This document shows positions 6,978-7,216 of a DNA stretch of 7,216 bases, in pieces. The position numbers and the translations under genes are program-made. Location of the stretch: positions 1 to 7,216 of the forward strand of contig CAZMSN010000075.1 of the NCBI GenBank assembly GCA_964569015.1. The letters run 5' to 3'. Below the pieces are notes generated by a model that was given only the letters and a program-made list of their open reading frames with translations, was not told the DNA's origin and did no database searches. Numbering within the stretch: the first letter of the stretch is position 1; each line of letters starts with the position of its first letter. This DNA is from CAYQEC01 sp964569015. GTDB taxonomy: Bacteria > Actinomycetota > Acidimicrobiia > Spongiisociales > UBA5794.

Positions 6978-6983
6978 TACCGT
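6978..6983 (+). promoter_or_regulatory. Possible -10 box for a leaderless valS mRNA
   Basis: TACCGT fits the actinobacterial TANNNT form. Its spacing would put transcription start exactly on the A of the valS ATG at 6990. No -35 and no Shine-Dalgarno sequence is visible, as expected for leaderless genes, but the motif is short and may be chance. Confidence 0.35.
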
Positions 6984-6989
6984 GTCGCA

Positions 6990-7216
6990 ATGCGCCACGT
7001 TCCCGACAAGCCGTCCCTCGACGGCCTCGAAGCCAAATGGGGTGACCGCTGGGAAGCCGACGGCACCTACCGGTTCGTTCCCCCCGCCACCCGGGCCGAG
7101 GTCTACTCGATCGACACTCCGCCGCCCACGGTGAGCGGCTCGCTGCACATCGGCCACGTCCTCTCCTACACCCACACCGACACCGTCGCCCGCTACCGCC
7201 GGATGCGAGGCAAGGC
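6990..7216 (+). CDS. valS: Valyl-tRNA synthetase, N-terminal part (partial)
   Basis: The frame runs open from the ATG at 6990 off the window end: 75 codons plus two bases. It encodes LDGLEAKWGDRWEADGTYRF, a typical class I synthetase opening, then SIDTPPPTVSGSLHIGHVLS with the ATP-binding HIGH motif at residues 53-56, followed by YTHTDTVARYRRMRGK. The PPP.V.GSLHIGH context and RYRRMRGK indicate ValRS rather than IleRS or LeuRS. The enzyme charges tRNA-Val with valine in the cytosol and is essential. No in-frame ATG, GTG or TTG lies between the upstream in-frame stop at 6903 and this ATG, so the start is firm. There is no Shine-Dalgarno sequence. The editing and anticodon-binding domains lie outside the window. 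Confidence 0.92.
   Translation, partial: MRHVPDKPSLDGLEAKWGDRWEADGTYRFVPPATRAEVYSIDTPPPTVSGSLHIGHVLSYTHTDTVARYRRMRGK

Noticed and set aside
5728..7216. fic and valS as a functional toxin/target pair
   Set aside because: They are divergent with separate promoters, no known Fic protein of this class is established to target ValRS, and adjacency alone is weak evidence.

Overview
The window looks like a piece of a high-GC Gram-positive (Actinomycetota) chromosome. The evidence is G/C-rich third codon positions, GTG starts, a secreted protein with three cysteine-bearing S-layer-homology-like repeats of the actinobacterial type, TANNNT-type -10 boxes placed for leaderless mRNAs, and a valyl-tRNA synthetase N-terminus with actinobacterial-looking sequence. 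An Acidimicrobiia-like source is my best guess, but it is inference; no rRNA or other strong taxonomic marker is present.

Layout from left to right. (1) 1-615, +: the C-terminal part of a PLP-dependent group II amino-acid decarboxylase, cut by the window edge just upstream of its PLP lysine. (2) 701-2983, +: a large exported protein with a signal peptide, an Fn3-like domain, a right-handed parallel beta-helix and three 62-residue SLH-like repeats. (3) 2998-3552, -: a TetR-family repressor, convergent with the previous gene. (4) A short divergent control region (3553-3649) with a perfect 9+4+9 palindrome, the likely TetR operator. (5) 3650-4624, +: an exported protein of unknown function, overlapped by 14 bases by (6) 4611-5000, +: a small single-pass membrane protein of unknown function. 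(7) 5014-5619, -: a LysE/RhtB-family exporter. (8) 5728-6873, -: a Fic-domain enzyme with an N-terminal inhibitory motif and a C-terminal winged-helix-like region. (9) A second divergent control region (6874-6989) with an inverted repeat over the probable fic -10 box. (10) 6990 to the window end, +: the first 75 codons of valyl-tRNA synthetase (valS).

Two modules stand out. TetR repressor, operator, secreted protein and membrane protein form a compact regulated cassette whose two structural genes I cannot assign to a known function. Its DNA looks less GC-rich than the decarboxylase, beta-helix and exporter genes. The fic gene has its own divergent promoter with a candidate operator and may be autoregulated. 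The rest (decarboxylase end, exporter, valS) is ordinary. There is no intergenic stretch above about 120 bases, and I saw no tRNA, rRNA, CRISPR array, IS element or convincing intrinsic terminator.
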